Positions 22,069 through 31,546 of a DNA stretch of 64,000 nt are shown piece after piece (the stretch's first letter is position 1; each line of letters starts with the position of its first letter). The notes under the pieces were generated by a model. The model ran no database searches. It was not told the origin of the DNA and saw only the letters and a program-made list of their open reading frames with translations. The stretch comes from Rosenbergiella gaditana (GTDB lineage: Bacteria; Pseudomonadota; Gammaproteobacteria; Enterobacterales; Enterobacteriaceae): contig NZ_JABBFR010000006.1 of assembly GCF_018494065.1 (NCBI RefSeq), positions 1-64,000 on the forward strand, in the 5' to 3' direction. A program made the translations under genes and the position numbers.

Positions 22069-23889
22069 TCATGATGATGAGTGTTTAGCTTTATCATTAT
22101 CTTTTAACCACTGCTGTAATCGACTCTTAAGATTATTTTTCAATAACCTATCTACCGATAACGAATATTGCAAGTGATTCCAAGGACCGTAAAAACGTAA
22201 CGGAATAGGTTGATTGGCCAAGAGTGCGATCATTCCAGGATCACCTTTCCATCCACGAGTAAGAAGATTGAAGGTGATATCGAGTTGGTGCTGCGTAAAG
22301 TTAATATTCCCCAAGGCATTCAAAGAGACTTGTGCATTCTCGCCCGCTAATCGGGTTAACTGCAGATTGCCGTCCGCTAAGGTAAAATCTCCGCGCATAT
22401 CAGGGATAACCGGGTGCAGATTTGGATCAGAATTGACGCGGTTACTGGCACGAGTCACCGCGTCAATAACCATTTGTTGAACATTCATTTGTGGAAGATC
22501 CAGCCCCATTAACTCGACACTGGAATGGCCTTGCCACTGGGTGAGAATTTCTTTACCGCGTAGTCCCTGCCCCGTGAAGTCACCTTGTAACGAGATATCC
22601 CCTCGTAGTACCGGCGGTATTTGTAACAATGGCTGAACGATTTGTAGCGGAATACGCTGTAGCTGGGTATGCAATGCTACGGTCGCCAGTTCCGGACGGA
22701 AATCGACCTTACCTTGTATCGTAAATTGGCCGTTATCCACTTTACCGGAGAGCGTATTGAGGTTCATGACCCCCATAGCGTTATGCATATCTACTTCCAA
22801 ACCCTTAATCGTCACATCGTGCCAGGTTGCTTGATTGGCCGTCAGTTGGCTGGAAATTTCACTTTGGTTAAGCCAGTCAATAAATCCGCGATTATTTTTT
22901 TCAGCAATAACCGGTGTACGTGCTCGAGTAATGTCTGTCGTATCATCCGTTGTGTTTTGCTGATCAGTTGATTGCGATTGAAGTCGTGGCTGGCTCGGCA
23001 GCAACAGTTGATCAAAGTTGGCGTTCTGCGACTGCAGATTAAGCTTGAGTTGTAATGCAGGCGCTAATGTGCCGCTTGCTTCGCCACTAAAATCACTATC
23101 ATTGGCATGAAGGGTAAAATTAGTCAGATCAAAAGCGCTGCTCAACGGTGACCATTGTGCCGTAAAGGTCGTTTTCCCTTTTACCCCCTGCTCAGGTAAT
23201 GAAACACCTTGCAGTTGGTAATTCCCACGATCGACCGAAAATGCCAGCTTATAGGGATAATGTCGAGCATCCATCTGCCCTTCAAAATCTATGGAAAAGG
23301 TCTGCTGATTGCGAGTCAATACTGTGCTTAACCGATACTGCCCTACTCGCGAGGCATCTTGATGTAGGCTAAGATCGACATCGCGAAAATTAAGCTGCTC
23401 ACCTTGTGGGTCTTGCCAGATAAGTAAGCTATTCGCCACGGAAACGCGGGCTATGTCTAACGACCAGTGGCCCAGTGAGGAGGAAAATGCATTTTTATCA
23501 TCAGGAGCTATCGGTCCAGCCGGTGCTGTTTTCGCTGCCGCATCAGGAATAGCCTGTATCACCGCATGCATGACTAATACTTTACTCACATGGAGCTGAT
23601 GAGAAAGGAGAGGTAATAGCTCAACATCTAAGCGCATGTTATCGGCCGTCACCGCGGGCTGCGAGGCCCCCGGAGCGGTTAAAGAGATTGGACCACTTAA
23701 GATACTCAGCCTTGGCCAGACGTGCCAACGAAGATCACCTTTCAGCGTCAGTTGATAACCACTGCGTTTTTTAACCTTTTGGACCATATAATGTTTAAAA
23801 TCATTTGGATTAACCAACAGGACTAACGCAGACATTCCTGCGACAAGCACCGCAATGAGAATGGCGAAGGTGGTTATCAGCTTTCTCAT
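22069..23889 (-). CDS. asmA: AsmA-family envelope protein
   Basis: A 606-residue protein with an N-terminal transmembrane anchor (residues ~5-25) and a long periplasmic beta-rich region of the AsmA/bridge-like lipid-transfer superfamily. It begins MRKLITTFAILIAVLVAGMS and has the conserved NPNDFKHYM and RSGYQLTLKGDLRWHVWPRL blocks. AsmA affects outer-membrane assembly and LPS/phospholipid balance. It is close in size to E. coli AsmA (617) but diverged in the middle. It lies upstream of galF and downstream of dcd, as in E. coli. Confidence 0.9.
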   Translation of the reverse strand: MRKLITTFAILIAVLVAGMSALVLLVNPNDFKHYMVQKVKKRSGYQLTLKGDLRWHVWPRLSILSGPISLTAPGASQPAVTADNMRLDVELLPLLSHQLHVSKVLVMHAVIQAIPDAAAKTAPAGPIAPDDKNAFSSSLGHWSLDIARVSVANSLLIWQDPQGEQLNFRDVDLSLHQDASRVGQYRLSTVLTRNQQTFSIDFEGQMDARHYPYKLAFSVDRGNYQLQGVSLPEQGVKGKTTFTAQWSPLSSAFDLTNFTLHANDSDFSGEASGTLAPALQLKLNLQSQNANFDQLLLPSQPRLQSQSTDQQNTTDDTTDITRARTPVIAEKNNRGFIDWLNQSEISSQLTANQATWHDVTIKGLEVDMHNAMGVMNLNTLSGKVDNGQFTIQGKVDFRPELATVALHTQLQRIPLQIVQPLLQIPPVLRGDISLQGDFTGQGLRGKEILTQWQGHSSVELMGLDLPQMNVQQMVIDAVTRASNRVNSDPNLHPVIPDMRGDFTLADGNLQLTRLAGENAQVSLNALGNINFTQHQLDITFNLLTRGWKGDPGMIALLANQPIPLRFYGPWNHLQYSLSVDRLLKNNLKSRLQQWLKDNDKAKHSSS

Positions 23890-23909
23890 GCCATCTCCCT
23901 TAAACGAAA

Positions 23910-24491
23910 TTAATCTTTATCGATTCGGCTAGCCACCGCACTTTGCTGATCACGGTATTTGGCATCTTGGCGGCTGTTATAAGGCCGGGCAGCGGGACCG
24001 GATAAAGGTTCAAAACTCAATGCCCCGATTAACATGCCTGGACGTAACGCCAATGGCAGTTTACCCGAGTTAAAGAATTCTAACACAATTCGCCCTTTCC
24101 AACCGGGGTCAATACGGTGAGCAGTGACATGCACCATTAATCCAAGACGTGCTAACGATGAGCGGCCATCTAACCAACCAACCAAATCATTAGGTAAGGT
24201 CACCGACTCGTAGGTCACGGCTAAAGCAAGCTCACCTGGATGGAGGAAGAAAGCTTCATCTTCTTGTAAGACGATCTCTTCACTCATTACGCGCTCCAAC
24301 GAAGCGCTCACCGTATCTTTAGGGCCACTTAGATCAATATATGCTGCCGTATGACCGCGGAAGGTACGGAAGCCATTCCCTAATCGCACGTCGACCGTGG
24401 CACCGTTTATCCGCTCAACAGGCGGGCGGGGATCGATGGCGAGTTTGCCCTCATCCATCCACGCCTCAATGTCTCGGTCGCATAATCTCAT
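23910..24491 (-). CDS. dcd: dCTP deaminase
   Basis: A 193-residue trimeric enzyme that deaminates dCTP to dUTP, the main route to dTTP in enteric bacteria. It has the same length as E. coli Dcd, with [17 protein letters not shown], the nucleotide-binding [26 protein letters not shown], the catalytic Glu in [14 protein letters not shown], and the flexible tail ending SRIDKD. It is 20 nt upstream of asmA and 33 nt downstream of udk on the same strand, a conserved cluster. Confidence 0.97.
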   Translation of the reverse strand: MRLCDRDIEAWMDEGKLAIDPRPPVERINGATVDVRLGNGFRTFRGHTAAYIDLSGPKDTVSASLERVMSEEIVLQEDEAFFLHPGELALAVTYESVTLPNDLVGWLDGRSSLARLGLMVHVTAHRIDPGWKGRIVLEFFNSGKLPLALRPGMLIGALSFEPLSGPAARPYNSRQDAKYRDQQSAVASRIDKD

Positions 24492-24524
24492 AGTGGTTCC
24501 CTAATAAAATGTCTCAGTAAAAAC

Positions 24525-25166
24525 TTATTCAAAGAATTGATTAATCTTAGCTTTCAAAATATCAATCGCAATACGATTTTTTCCTCCACGCGGTACAATA
24601 ATATCCGCGTATTGTTTCGATGGTTCGATAAACTGTAAGAACATTGGGCGAACGGTTTTCTGGTATTGAGTCATTACCGAATCCATTGAACGTCCCCGTT
24701 CATTAACATCACGTTTCATTCGACGCATTAAACAGATATCTAACGGGGTATCGACAAAAATAGAAAAATTTAATTCATTACGTAATCGCGCATCGGTTAA
24801 CAATAAAATCCCTTCAAGGATAATCACTTTTTTGGGTTTTAGGGTTTGGGTCTTGGCCATGCGGGTATGTTCAGAATAGCTGTACATCGGTAATTCGATA
24901 GACTGACCTGACTTGAGTGCTTGCAGTTGATTCAAGAGTAAATCGTGGTCCATCGCATTAGGGTGGTCATAATTGGTCTTGATACGCTCTTCCATCGTGA
25001 GATGACTTTGATCGCGATAATAACTATCTTCGGGGATGACACCGATATGTTCATCGCCCACTTGGTCACGAATTTCACGATACAGCGTACTGGCAATTAA
25101 ACTTTTACCCGATGCGGATGCGCCCGCAATTCCGATAATCACACATTGATGAGACTGGTCAGTCAT
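24525..25166 (-). CDS. udk: uridine/cytidine kinase
   Basis: A 213-residue P-loop kinase that phosphorylates uridine and cytidine in the salvage pathway. The start is set at ATG 25166 ([22 protein letters not shown]), which matches E. coli Udk in length. The Walker A is GASASGKS. Other motifs are [33 protein letters not shown] and the lid [17 protein letters not shown]. It starts the udk-dcd-asmA run. Confidence 0.97.
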   Translation of the reverse strand: MTDQSHQCVIIGIAGASASGKSLIASTLYREIRDQVGDEHIGVIPEDSYYRDQSHLTMEERIKTNYDHPNAMDHDLLLNQLQALKSGQSIELPMYSYSEHTRMAKTQTLKPKKVIILEGILLLTDARLRNELNFSIFVDTPLDICLMRRMKRDVNERGRSMDSVMTQYQKTVRPMFLQFIEPSKQYADIIVPRGGKNRIAIDILKAKINQFFE

Positions 25167-25390
25167 TATTTTACAACCTGAAACTGAAGCCGAAATACCT
25201 GCATTGTTTAGCAAGCACTTTAGCAAAATGGGAGGATAAACGCTGGCGATTATAAGGGTTTAACTGCAGTGATGCTAGCGAAAAGGACTCACTTTTAAGA
25301 GTTTAGCGCTGTTTTTTTAGTAAGGGTTGGATACACTAGCGCGCTGAGTTGGCTGACTGGCAGCCAATCCCTATCGACTTTAGAGGATTT

Positions 25391-26011
25391 ATGCACTGGC
25401 AAATGTTGACCTATTTTGGCGATAGCATGCTGCTGTTACCGAGTGCTGTTGTCTTGGCTTTTGCCTTGTTCTATAACACGTCACGCTTAGCGCCTGTCAT
25501 TATTTGGTTGGCCAGTTTCGGCACCGCAGGCTTAATGGTCAGTATTTCAAAAGTCCTATTTTTAGGGTTTTTAATTGGCAGTGCGCGCTATAATTTTACT
25601 GGATTTAGCGGCCACACCACCATGTCTACCACGTTTTGGCCTATCTTTTTATGGTTTATCGCTCGTGGATTTTCCCTCAAGCGTCCACTCATCTTGGTGG
25701 TATTCGGCTATCTTTTTGCTTTATCGATTGCTTATTCTCGCTTGGTGCTGCATGCCCACTCCCCCAGTGAGGTGATAAGTGGCTTTTTATTGGGGTCTTG
25801 TTGCAGTCTATTTTTTCTGGCAATACAGCGAAATGTGGCGTTTAAGCCGATTTCCATTGCTGAGTTACTGCTTATCATCGCGCTACCTCTGTGTTTAGTG
25901 TCACAAGGTAAACCCGCCACCACTCAGCATTTCCTCGGTACTCTAGCGGCAAAAATTGCCGGAATGGAACATCCCCACACACGGCAGCAATTGTTATCCT
26001 TAGGTCAATAG
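25391..26011 (+). CDS. PAP2-family membrane phosphatase-like protein with degenerate motifs
   Basis: A 206-residue inner-membrane protein with about five or six hydrophobic segments. The start is at ATG 25391, with GAGG six nt upstream; an in-frame TTG at 25349 lacks a good site. The PAP2 signature is partly present: SGHTTMST (motif 2) and SRLVLHAHSPSE (motif 3, S-R-x5-H). The K-x6-R-P first motif is not visible and the final Asp of motif 3 is Glu. It may be an undecaprenyl- or phosphatidylglycerol-phosphate phosphatase relative, or catalytically altered. It is divergent from udk. Confidence 0.65.
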   Translation: MHWQMLTYFGDSMLLLPSAVVLAFALFYNTSRLAPVIIWLASFGTAGLMVSISKVLFLGFLIGSARYNFTGFSGHTTMSTTFWPIFLWFIARGFSLKRPLILVVFGYLFALSIAYSRLVLHAHSPSEVISGFLLGSCCSLFFLAIQRNVAFKPISIAELLLIIALPLCLVSQGKPATTQHFLGTLAAKIAGMEHPHTRQQLLSLGQ

Positions 26012-26076
26012 CAGTTAGCCATTGACTTTATCCCGTAACCCGTTAAAGTGCGCCCCTTTTATTAAGGGGGTGCAGC

Positions 26077-27429
26077 ATGGTAATTGGTTTCGATTATGGT
26101 ACAGCGAACTGCTCAGTGGCGATTGAACGAGAAGGTAAGTTTCAACAACTTCCGATTGCCGGCACAGAGAAATTACTCCCCTCAATGATCAGTGCCCCCA
26201 TTCGTTCTGTGGTAAGCGAATGGTTGTATCGTCATCATGGTGTCAGTTATCAGACGGCCGATGAAACGGCACTCTTACAACAAGCATTACGGACTAATCG
26301 CGAGGAAGATCTCCCGGTTTCAGCCCAAAGTGTTCAGTTTGGTTTATCTGCCCTCAATCAGTACATGGCGGATCCGCAAGAGGTGTGGTTTGTTAAATCA
26401 CCGAAATCTTTCCTCGGTGCAAAAGGGCTTAAGCCTCAGCAGATTGCTTTTTTTGATGATGTAGTGTGCGCCATGATGTTACATATCCGTCAACAAGCAG
26501 AGCGACATACGCAAACCCCGATTGAGCAAGCCGTAATTGGTCGGCCCGTCAACTTCCAAGGAACAGGCGGAGAAGAGGCTAACCAACAAGCTGTCGGCAT
26601 TCTACGTCGTGCGGCACTGCGTGCAGGATTTCGCCATATCGAATTTCAATTCGAACCAGTGGCTGCAGGCTTAGAGTACGAGTCACAACTCACGCGTGAA
26701 ACACGCGTACTGGTCGTCGATATTGGCGGGGGAACCACAGACTGTTCACTACTGCTAATGGGCCCGGAGTGGCGTCATAAAGCCGAACGTAGCGAAAGCT
26801 TACTGGCTCACAGCGGATGCCGTGTTGGCGGTAATGATCTGGATATTATGTTGGCTTATAAGCAGCTGATGCCATTATTAGGTGCCGGTAGCCCCTCTCG
26901 TTCGGGAAAAGCCCTACCCTTACTGCCTTGGTGGAATGCTATCGCGATCAACGATGTGATGGCACAAGGGGATTTTTATAGTTCCCGTGGCGGTCAGCAA
27001 CTTCAGCAAATGGTCAAAGATGCTGAACAGCCCGAGTTGGTGACTCGTCTACTGACATTGTGGCGAGAAAAGCAAAGCTATCAGCTGGTGCGTAGTGCCG
27101 AACAAGCGAAAATCGATCTTTCCGCTGAGCAAGAGACCACTTGCGATTTAGGCTATCTCGACGCGGCATTGGATCTCCAGCTCTCTGCGCAAACCTTGCG
27201 TGAAGCTATCGACTCACCGCTACAGAAAATGCTTCAGCAAGTCAGTGATGTGATGCAGCAATCCACAGTAAAACCTGAAGTTATTTACTTAACCGGCGGC
27301 AGTGCGCGCTCACCTCTGCTTCGTCAAGCTTTAGAACAGCTTCTGCCTGATACGCCAATTGTTCAAGGGGATGACTTTGGGTCGGTAACCCTGGGGTTAA
27401 CACGCTGGGCAAACACACTTTTTACGTAG
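26077..27429 (+). CDS. yegD: Hsp70-like protein YegD
   Basis: A 450-residue protein with an Hsp70/actin ATPase domain but without the full DnaK substrate-binding and lid domains. Motifs are MVIGFDYGTANCSVAI (phosphate 1), LVVDIGGGTTDCSLLLMG (phosphate 2), GCRVGGNDLDIML and YLTGGSARSPLL (adenosine). Sequence and length follow E. coli YegD, whose client is unknown. It is monocistronic; downstream lies a palindrome before trhP. Confidence 0.93.
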   Translation: MVIGFDYGTANCSVAIEREGKFQQLPIAGTEKLLPSMISAPIRSVVSEWLYRHHGVSYQTADETALLQQALRTNREEDLPVSAQSVQFGLSALNQYMADPQEVWFVKSPKSFLGAKGLKPQQIAFFDDVVCAMMLHIRQQAERHTQTPIEQAVIGRPVNFQGTGGEEANQQAVGILRRAALRAGFRHIEFQFEPVAAGLEYESQLTRETRVLVVDIGGGTTDCSLLLMGPEWRHKAERSESLLAHSGCRVGGNDLDIMLAYKQLMPLLGAGSPSRSGKALPLLPWWNAIAINDVMAQGDFYSSRGGQQLQQMVKDAEQPELVTRLLTLWREKQSYQLVRSAEQAKIDLSAEQETTCDLGYLDAALDLQLSAQTLREAIDSPLQKMLQQVSDVMQQSTVKPEVIYLTGGSARSPLLRQALEQLLPDTPIVQGDDFGSVTLGLTRWANTLFT

Positions 27430-27499
27430 TCAGATCAATTCACTAAAGATTATAGTTTGTTGTGCCATCGCACGACACGTAGAATCCCCTACTTTTTAT

Positions 27500-27517
27500 A
27501 GGGCTAATATTAGCCCT
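27500..27517. repeat. 18-bp perfect palindrome upstream of trhP
   Basis: AGGGCTAATATTAGCCCT at 27500-27517 is an uninterrupted palindrome, 21 bp before the trhP ATG. It could be an operator or the end of the yegD transcript. No strong T run follows (TGTTTAAG). Confidence 0.5.
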
Positions 27518-27538
27518 GTTTAAGTTTGGGACTGTCAC

Positions 27539-28891
27539 ATGACAACAGAACTACTCTCTCCCGCTGGCTCGTTAAAAAATATGCGCTATGCCTTCGCGTA
27601 TGGCGCAGATGCTGTTTATGCCGGTCAACCTCGTTATAGTCTGCGCGTAAGAAATAATGCGTTTACGCTTGATAACTTAGCCTTAGGGATCCAAGAGGCT
27701 CACCAGCTAGGTAAAAAATTCTACGTCGTCAGCAATATCGCGCCCCATAATGCCAAGCTCAAAACCTTTATTCATGATCTGACACCGGTGATTGCTATGC
27801 AGCCCGATGCGCTGATTATGTCTGATCCGGGTCTGATCATGCTGGTACGTGAACACTTTCCCAGCGTACCTATCCATCTTTCGGTCCAGGCTAATGCTGT
27901 CAATTGGGCAACCGTAAAATTTTGGCAAACACAAGGCATTAGCCGGGTAATCCTCTCTCGTGAGCTCTCTTTAGAAGAGATTACTGAGATTCGTCAGCAG
28001 GTGCCGGAAATGGAATTAGAAGTCTTCGTTCATGGTGCTCTCTGTATGGCCTATTCCGGCCGTTGCTTACTATCAGGCTATTTAAATAAACGCGACCCCA
28101 ATCAAGGGACTTGCACCAATGCTTGTCGCTGGGATTATAAAGTCAGCCCCGCTCAGGAAGATGATCTCGGCAATATGGTGGAAAGTGACCCCCTACCCCC
28201 GACGCTTGGAAAAGGCCCCACTACCCAACAAGCGCTGCTACTGACCGATAAAATGCGCCCCGATGAGCCGATGAGTGCCACCGAAGATGAACACGGTACC
28301 TACATCATGAATTCAAAAGATTTACGTGCGGTAGAGCATGTGCCGCGATTGATCGCATTGGGTGTTCAGTCACTAAAAATCGAAGGCCGCACTAAATCCT
28401 TTTACTACTGCGCACGTACCGCGCAAGTGTATCGCAAAGCCATCGATGACGCGCAAGCAGGCAAACCTTTTGACCGTTCACTACTGACTACATTGGAGGG
28501 TTTAGCTCATCGCGGCTACACCGAAGGCTTTTTGCGCCGTCACACACATGACAGCTACCAAAATACGCAGCAAGGCTATTCTGTTTCTGATCGACAACAG
28601 TTTGTGGGTGAATTTAGCCAAGCCCGAGATAATGGCTTAGCCGAAGTGATTGTTAAAAATAAATTCCAGTGTGGCGACCATTTAGAAGTAATGACGCCTA
28701 AAGGTAATTTCTCGTTTACTCTCGAAACGCTGCAAGATAAAAATTATCGGGCAATAACTGTTGCCCCCGGCGATGGTTACCGCGTGTGGATCCCCATCCC
28801 ACCAAACACCGATCTTGCGTATGCTTTATTAGTTCGTCATTTGGAAAATGGGCAGACTACGCAAGCCCCCCATCGCAACAATCAGCGCTAA
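27539..28891 (+). CDS. trhP: tRNA 5-hydroxyuridine synthesis protein P (U32 family)
   Basis: A 450-residue U32-family protein (YegQ) that, using prephenate, is needed for 5-hydroxylation of U34 in tRNAs read by cmo5U/mcmo5U decoding. The U32 signature and iron-sulfur-type cysteines are in CMAYSGRCLLSGYLNKRD and CTNACRWDY. The N-terminus ELLSPAGSLKNMRYAFAYGADAVY and the motif LKIEGRTKSFYYCA are typical. Length is close to E. coli YegQ (453). Despite the peptidase-family name, no protease role is expected. Confidence 0.93.
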   Translation: MTTELLSPAGSLKNMRYAFAYGADAVYAGQPRYSLRVRNNAFTLDNLALGIQEAHQLGKKFYVVSNIAPHNAKLKTFIHDLTPVIAMQPDALIMSDPGLIMLVREHFPSVPIHLSVQANAVNWATVKFWQTQGISRVILSRELSLEEITEIRQQVPEMELEVFVHGALCMAYSGRCLLSGYLNKRDPNQGTCTNACRWDYKVSPAQEDDLGNMVESDPLPPTLGKGPTTQQALLLTDKMRPDEPMSATEDEHGTYIMNSKDLRAVEHVPRLIALGVQSLKIEGRTKSFYYCARTAQVYRKAIDDAQAGKPFDRSLLTTLEGLAHRGYTEGFLRRHTHDSYQNTQQGYSVSDRQQFVGEFSQARDNGLAEVIVKNKFQCGDHLEVMTPKGNFSFTLETLQDKNYRAITVAPGDGYRVWIPIPPNTDLAYALLVRHLENGQTTQAPHRNNQR

Positions 28892-28936
28892 GGTATGGTA
28901 TAAAGGAGCCAATTTGATTAAGTGAAGGTAATGAGT

Positions 28937-29827
28937 ATGGCTCCAGCGTTTCTGATTTTAAATGGTAAAAAAGCCAGTGAACCCACTATCCGTGACGCTG
29001 TCACTCAATTACGCGATGAAGGGGCCAACTTACAAGTCAGAGTGACCTGGGAATTTGGCGACTGCCACCGTTTCATCACGGAAGCGATTGCCGATCACTG
29101 CTCAACCCTTATTATTGGCGGCGGTGATGGCAGTCTTAACGAGGCCGTCAATAGCTTAATGCAATTCCCCGCGGAGCAACGTCCGCCACTGGCGGTGCTG
29201 CCTTTGGGTACAGCCAATGACTTTGCTACCAGTGTAGGCGTGCCGCCGGAGCCGGAAGCGGCACTTCGCCTAGCGTTAACCGCTAGCGCTCAGTCCATCG
29301 ATCTTGGTTGTGTCAATCAACAGCACTACTTTATCAATGTGGCAACCGGTGGTTTTGGCACGCGAATCACCACAGAGACCCCAGAAAAATTGAAGTCAGC
29401 CCTTGGCGGCGCGTCCTATTTCCTGCATGGGCTGTTACGTATGGACAGATTAAAACCAGACCGTTGCACTATCACCAGCGAGCAATGGCAATGGCAAGGC
29501 GACGCGTTAGTTATCGCCGTCGGTAATGGGCGTATAGCAGGTGGCGGTCAACGACTTTGCCCAACTGCCTTGATCAATGACCAACAACTGGCCTTAACTA
29601 TTATCACGGCTCAGGAGATCGTTCCGTCGCTACTTCACGCACTGACACGTGATGACGAGAACCCCAATATCATCAACCAACGCGCCAGTGAATTCTCCCT
29701 CACCAGCGAACACACCATGACCTTTAATTTGGATGGCGAACCGCAGAGCGGCACGCACTTCCACTTTAAGGTGTTGGGCGAGGCGATCCGTTTTCGCCTT
29801 CCGCCATCCTGTGCACTATTGGGTTAG
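28937..29827 (+). CDS. yegS: lipid kinase YegS
   Basis: A 296-residue member of the diacylglycerol-kinase catalytic family; E. coli YegS phosphorylates phosphatidylglycerol in vitro. The nucleotide loop is LIIGGGDGSLNEAV. The motif PLGTANDFATSVG follows, and NLDGEPQSG lies near the C-terminus. ATG 28937 is chosen because GAAGG at 28924-28928 sits 8 nt upstream; ATG 28931 is too close. Its last 12 bp overlap the convergent thiD gene. Confidence 0.92.
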   Translation: MAPAFLILNGKKASEPTIRDAVTQLRDEGANLQVRVTWEFGDCHRFITEAIADHCSTLIIGGGDGSLNEAVNSLMQFPAEQRPPLAVLPLGTANDFATSVGVPPEPEAALRLALTASAQSIDLGCVNQQHYFINVATGGFGTRITTETPEKLKSALGGASYFLHGLLRMDRLKPDRCTITSEQWQWQGDALVIAVGNGRIAGGGQRLCPTALINDQQLALTIITAQEIVPSLLHALTRDDENPNIINQRASEFSLTSEHTMTFNLDGEPQSGTHFHFKVLGEAIRFRLPPSCALLG

Positions 29828-30634
29828 TGCGACGGGCCACTGTTGATAAAAGTGATGGACGGGCCCTTGGCCCTGTCCCACCTTGAGTTCATCAGCATGA
29901 GCAATCGCCCCTTGTAACCACTGTTTGGCCTGCCAAGTTGTTTCCGACCAGTGAGTAAAATGTGGTCGTAAGGCAGCCAGCGCCGCAGACAAGGTGCACC
30001 CTGTCCCGTGCGTATTGCGCGTGGCGATTCTCGGCTGACTAAAACGCTGATGTCTAGTGGCGGTAATTAACCAATCAGGGCTCTCCTCCGCCTGTAAATG
30101 ACCGCCTTTCATTAGCACTGCCTCACATCCCAATTGTAATAACCGTTCGCCCTGCTCCCGCATCTGCTTCTCGTTCTCAGCAGGACGGCAGTCAAGTAAG
30201 GCGGCCGCCTCCGGGATATTTGGGGTAATGATTGATACCATGGGAATCAACACCTCACGTAGGCAGTGTATAGCGTCAGGATCTAACAACGGGTCGCCGC
30301 TTTTTGCCAACATCACTGTATCCAATACTCGCCAAGGGATAGTTGACTGCGCTAACCTTTTGGCAACTTGCTCAATAATACCTTGATGATGCAGCATCCC
30401 CATTTTCACACTGGCAATATCCAAATCAGTCAGTACTGAATCTAACTGCTGACCAACAAAGTCGGCAGAGACAGGATAAATCCCTTGTACGCCACAGGTA
30501 TTTTGAGCAACCAGCGCGGTGATCACACTGGTGCCATAGCCGCCTAGGGCACTGAACGTTTTCAAGTCGGCATGAATACCGGCACCACCAGAAGGGTCTG
30601 TACCCGCGATAGTCAAGATATTATAAGGGCTCAT
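29816..30634 (-). CDS. thiD: hydroxymethylpyrimidine (phosphate) kinase
   Basis: A 272-residue ribokinase-fold enzyme that phosphorylates HMP and HMP-P in thiamine biosynthesis and salvage. The start is ATG 30634 (MSPYNILTIAGTDPSGGAG), which overlaps the thiM stop by ATGA; the longer in-frame extension lies inside thiM and is rejected. Motifs are GYGTSVITALVAQNT, VMLAKSGDPLL and the anion-hole region NTHGTGCTLSAALAA. It is co-transcribed with thiM behind the TPP riboswitch. Confidence 0.95.
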   Translation of the reverse strand: MSPYNILTIAGTDPSGGAGIHADLKTFSALGGYGTSVITALVAQNTCGVQGIYPVSADFVGQQLDSVLTDLDIASVKMGMLHHQGIIEQVAKRLAQSTIPWRVLDTVMLAKSGDPLLDPDAIHCLREVLIPMVSIITPNIPEAAALLDCRPAENEKQMREQGERLLQLGCEAVLMKGGHLQAEESPDWLITATRHQRFSQPRIATRNTHGTGCTLSAALAALRPHFTHWSETTWQAKQWLQGAIAHADELKVGQGQGPVHHFYQQWPVALTQ

Positions 30635-31425
30635 CTCATCTTCCTCAGCTGGGCTAATCCATCTAAAAGATGTACCGCAAAAGTCCCCGGCCCCGCGGCC
30701 TGCTCGGCGGCATATTCGCCTGCCCGTGACATCATCCAACACGCACTGGCAACGTTGTGGAGGCGATCACCCCCCAGTGCCGCAAAGGCAGCGCACAGTG
30801 CCGACAGCGCACACCCTGCTCCCGTCACCCGCGTCGCCAGCACAGAGCCACCCGAAACCTTCAGGGTTCGATGGCCGTCAGTAATCAGGTCGTGTTCCCC
30901 CGTGACCACCACGACGCCCTCTATCGTGGTCGCGAGTTGTCGCGCCGCGTCGAGTGCCTGATTAGCACTGAGTTGCGTTTCCGGCCCCCGGCCGCTAGTC
31001 GCTTCACCTGCCAACACGCTGATCTCCGAAGCGTTGCCGCGGATCACACTCGGATTGAGCGAAAGCAGCTTACGGCAGAATTCGGTACGTAGGGTTAAGC
31101 CCCCCACTGCCACCGGATCCAGCACCCAAGGAGTAGCATAGCGGTTAGCATTTTCCGCGGCATGAAAAAAGGTGGGACAGTGTTGGTGGTGTAGGGTACC
31201 GACATTCAGTAATAGCCCATCGGTGACCTGCGCGAACTCTTGGCATTCACTCGGATCGATGATCATTGCCGGAAGCGCCCCGGCCGCAAGCAGCAAATTG
31301 GCAGTAAAATTCTGTACAACCGTATTGGTGATGCAGTGAATAAGTGGGGAGTGGTCGGCGAGCTGAGCGATAGCCTGTTGGGCAATCGGTGCGTCAAGCT
31401 CAAACATAGCGGTATCTGTGGGCAT
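30631..31425 (-). CDS. thiM: hydroxyethylthiazole kinase
   Basis: A 264-residue kinase that phosphorylates the thiazole moiety for thiamine salvage. ATG 31425 is chosen because GGGAG lies six nt upstream; an in-frame GTG at 31437 overlaps that site. Family motifs are SPLIHCITNTVVQNFTANLL, WVLDPVAVGG, VIRGNASEI, and the phosphate-binding VTGAGCALSALCAAF. As first gene of thiMD it directly follows the TPP riboswitch. Confidence 0.95.
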   Translation of the reverse strand: MPTDTAMFELDAPIAQQAIAQLADHSPLIHCITNTVVQNFTANLLLAAGALPAMIIDPSECQEFAQVTDGLLLNVGTLHHQHCPTFFHAAENANRYATPWVLDPVAVGGLTLRTEFCRKLLSLNPSVIRGNASEISVLAGEATSGRGPETQLSANQALDAARQLATTIEGVVVVTGEHDLITDGHRTLKVSGGSVLATRVTGAGCALSALCAAFAALGGDRLHNVASACWMMSRAGEYAAEQAAGPGTFAVHLLDGLAQLRKMR

Positions 31426-31467
31426 ATTGTCTCCCACCGGCGGTAGAAAGACAGCCCAAAGGGAGCG

Positions 31468-31546
31468 AGTGACTTTCCTACGCTGGCATTATCCAGTTCA
31501 GGTATTACGGGTATTTCTCAGCCTGATAAATTAGGCACCCCGAGTC
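31468..31546 (-). promoter_or_regulatory. TPP riboswitch (thi box)
   Basis: Read on the minus strand, the segment begins ACTCGGGGTGCC (31545 down), continues with CTGAGAAATACCCGT and ACCTGAACTGGATAATGCC, and ends CGTAGGAAAGTC. These are the conserved thi-box elements in their correct order. It lies about 45 nt upstream of the thiM start. Binding of thiamine pyrophosphate should repress thiMD, probably by hiding the ribosome-binding site. Confidence 0.95.

Noticed and set aside
29816-30742. Longer ThiD starting at 30742
   Set aside because: The extra 36 residues are encoded inside thiM and are not conserved; ATG 30634 overlaps the thiM stop as ATGA.
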